A stretch of 64,000 bases of DNA from Pluralibacter gergoviae ATCC 33028 = NBRC 105706 (GTDB lineage: Bacteria > Pseudomonadota > Gammaproteobacteria > Enterobacterales > Enterobacteriaceae): positions 1 through 64,000 of the forward strand of contig NZ_BCZS01000010.1 in NCBI RefSeq assembly GCF_001598855.1. The letters are read 5' to 3'. Position 1 is the first letter of the stretch; each line of letters opens with the position of its first letter. The position numbers and the translations under genes are program-made. The notes under the pieces are model-generated. The model was not told the DNA's origin, did no database searches, and saw only the letters and a program-made list of their open reading frames with translations. Below are positions 62,542-64,000 of this stretch, piece by piece.

Positions 62542-63366
62542 ATGCTAAAGATCAGATATATAGAGGCTTTTTGTCAGGTCGTGCGTCTGGGAAGTGTTTC
62601 TGCGGCGGCCGACGCGCTATTTTGCGTTCCCTCTAACATCACCAAAATGATAAAGGAGCTGGAGTCCGGCCTGCCCGCCCCCCTGTTTAACCGCGACAGG
62701 GGAAGGCTGACCGTGACCACCTTTGGCCTCAGTTATTACGATGAAGTAAGCCAGCTTCTGACGATGGCTGCGAATATTGAGGAGAAATATCAATCTGACG
62801 CCAGCCGTACCCTCAGAATTGGCGCGCTGGATATCGCCGCCGATTACTGGCTACCGGACAAGCTCGTCGCCTTTCAGCAGGCTTATCCCCACTATTTGCT
62901 CAAAGTGTACCGCGCTTTTTCCCGCGAGCTGGAGAGCGGGCTGCTTGAAAACCGTTATGACGTTATCTACTCTGATGGCCCGCTCGTTCATCCCGAAATT
63001 GAGAGTCAGCCTGCATTTAACGGCTATCTGCAAAAAGTGGGCTTTCCGGAGACGGCGCGCGGGGAGACCGTCCGGGTCTATAGCTTTGGCCACGACTGTC
63101 TCTACCGGGCAATGATCGAGGCATGGATCGCCGACCGTCCCGCCGGCCGCTATCAGATCGTGGATATTGAGAGCTATCCGCTGATAAAGGCGCTGGTGAC
63201 CAGCGGTTTTGGCATCAGTTTTGTGCCGCAGAGCATCGTGGCGGATCTGCAGTTTCCACAGCAGATTATCGGTAAGGATATCATTAAAACGGAGAGTTGC
63301 TTTGCCTGGGAGCGGTTCAGAAAAGACGCGGCGATTGCGCAGCTGATTACCTTTATGCGGGCGTAA
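62542..63366 (+). CDS. LysR-family transcriptional regulator
   Basis: 274 residues, a little short for the family. The N-terminal HTH (LGSVSAAADALFCVPSNITK, MIKELESGL) and a LysR substrate-binding domain are present. It is divergent from the ABM/glyoxalase genes, with 158 AT-rich bases between, so these are its probable targets. The convergent hydroquinone reductase gene ends 38 bases after it. Confidence 0.88.
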   Translation: MLKIRYIEAFCQVVRLGSVSAAADALFCVPSNITKMIKELESGLPAPLFNRDRGRLTVTTFGLSYYDEVSQLLTMAANIEEKYQSDASRTLRIGALDIAADYWLPDKLVAFQQAYPHYLLKVYRAFSRELESGLLENRYDVIYSDGPLVHPEIESQPAFNGYLQKVGFPETARGETVRVYSFGHDCLYRAMIEAWIADRPAGRYQIVDIESYPLIKALVTSGFGISFVPQSIVADLQFPQQIIGKDIIKTESCFAWERFRKDAAIAQLITFMRA

Positions 63367-63404
63367 ATCAGCAGCGGCCGTGCATAGCCGCCGCCAATTG
63401 ATGA

Positions 63405-64000
63405 TTACAGCCCGTAGGCGCTCAAATCCGGTCCCGCCGGTACAATACCGTTCGGGTTCAGCGCTTTAATCGAGTAGTAGCCCTGCTTGATATGGTCGAT
63501 GTTGACCGTTTCGCGCACGCCGGGAATATCCAGAATATGCTGGAGATAGCGATCCAGATTCGGGTACTCCGCCAGCTTGCGAAGATTACACTTAAACAGG
63601 CCGTGGTAGGCGGCGTCGAAGCGCACCAGGGTAACAAACAGGCGAATGTCCGCCTCGGTAAGCTGCTCGCCGCACAGGAAACGGCGGTTTGCCAGGCGCT
63701 GCTCCAGGGTATCCAGCATGGTGAACACGTCGCGAACCGCCTCTTCATAGCTTATTTGCGTTGTCGCAAAGCCGGAGCGGTAAACGCCGTTGTTGAGCTT
63801 CGGATAGATCTCCGCGTTGAGGTCGTCTATCTCCGCCTGCAGGTGATCCGGATAGAGGTCGTACTCGCGGCTGGCGAGATCGCCGAATCCGGAGTTAAAC
63901 ATGCGCAGGATATCGGCGGACTCGTTGTTGACCATGGTGTCGGTTTTTTTGTCCCACAGCACGGGAACCGTTGCCCTGCCGGTGAAGTGCGGGTCGGCGT
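63405..64000 (-). CDS. Glutathionyl-hydroquinone reductase, partial (runs off the right edge)
   Basis: At least 197 codons; the frame stays open to base 64000, so the N-terminal part, including the catalytic CPW motif expected in this family, lies outside. Recognised by TVPVLWDKKTDTMVNNESAD, RSGFATTQISYEEAV and EYPNLDRYLQHILDIPGV, typical of omega/Xi-class GST proteins such as YqjG and PcpF. These reduce glutathionyl-hydroquinones. It converges on the LysR gene and fits a quinone detoxification theme. An internal ATG at 63962 is not the true start. Confidence 0.9.
   Translation of the reverse strand, partial: ADPHFTGRATVPVLWDKKTDTMVNNESADILRMFNSGFGDLASREYDLYPDHLQAEIDDLNAEIYPKLNNGVYRSGFATTQISYEEAVRDVFTMLDTLEQRLANRRFLCGEQLTEADIRLFVTLVRFDAAYHGLFKCNLRKLAEYPNLDRYLQHILDIPGVRETVNIDHIKQGYYSIKALNPNGIVPAGPDLSAYGL

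Overview
The window is chromosomal DNA from a GC-rich member of the Enterobacteriaceae. The Klebsiella/Raoultella/Enterobacter side of the family fits, but I cannot fix the genus. Conserved enterobacterial genes (nlpA, selC, yicH, xanP, gltS, glpF, glpK, zapB, sbp, cdh, tpiA, yiiQ, yiiR, fpr, glpX, recG, trmH, spoT, rpoZ, gmk, ligB, yicG) are present at near-normal length and form the backbone. All calls were made by reading the sequence and recalling families; no search was run.

Layout. 1-6.1 kb: a secreted serine hydrolase, nlpA, and a cyanate locus (cynTSX with divergent cynR). 6.3-13.9 kb: a stand-alone ClpP-like protease, then a divergent acid-response type module with a PotE-like antiporter, an AdiA-type arginine decarboxylase, a second ArgR and a second arginyl-tRNA synthetase. 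13.9-28.0 kb: a complete myo-inositol catabolic locus with its own ABC importer and an RpiR-type regulator. 28.0-32.1 kb: an AT-rich, degraded P4-type element at the 3' end of the tRNA-Sec gene. It holds a broken integrase, a twice-frameshifted gene and one intact 429-residue protein with a PD-(D/E)XK-like nuclease signature. 32.2-37.1 kb: yicH, xanP, gltS.

37.1-52.9 kb: a block whose genes lie next to each other in E. coli (sbp-cdh-tpiA-yiiQ-yiiR-fpr-glpX-glpK-glpF-zapB). Here the block is circularly permuted (glpK-glpF-zapB | sbp...glpX) and sits between gltS and recG, which are neighbours in E. coli. This splits glpX from glpFK and places it directly behind the recG terminator. An AaeXAB-like efflux operon with an IclR regulator lies between sbp and cdh, and an AAA ATPase plus an SLC13-type transporter lie between cdh and tpiA.

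52.9-61.3 kb: the gmk-rpoZ-spoT-trmH-recG operon, with ligB and yicG. 61.5-64.0 kb: a putative quinone/electrophile detoxification group (glyoxalase, ABM-type monooxygenase, LysR regulator, glutathionyl-hydroquinone reductase) cut by the right edge of the window.

The strongest leads for a second look are the permuted sbp-zapB block, the nuclease-like cargo gene in the selC remnant, and the arginine decarboxylase module with its ArgR/ArgRS paralogs and tandem ARG-box-like sites.
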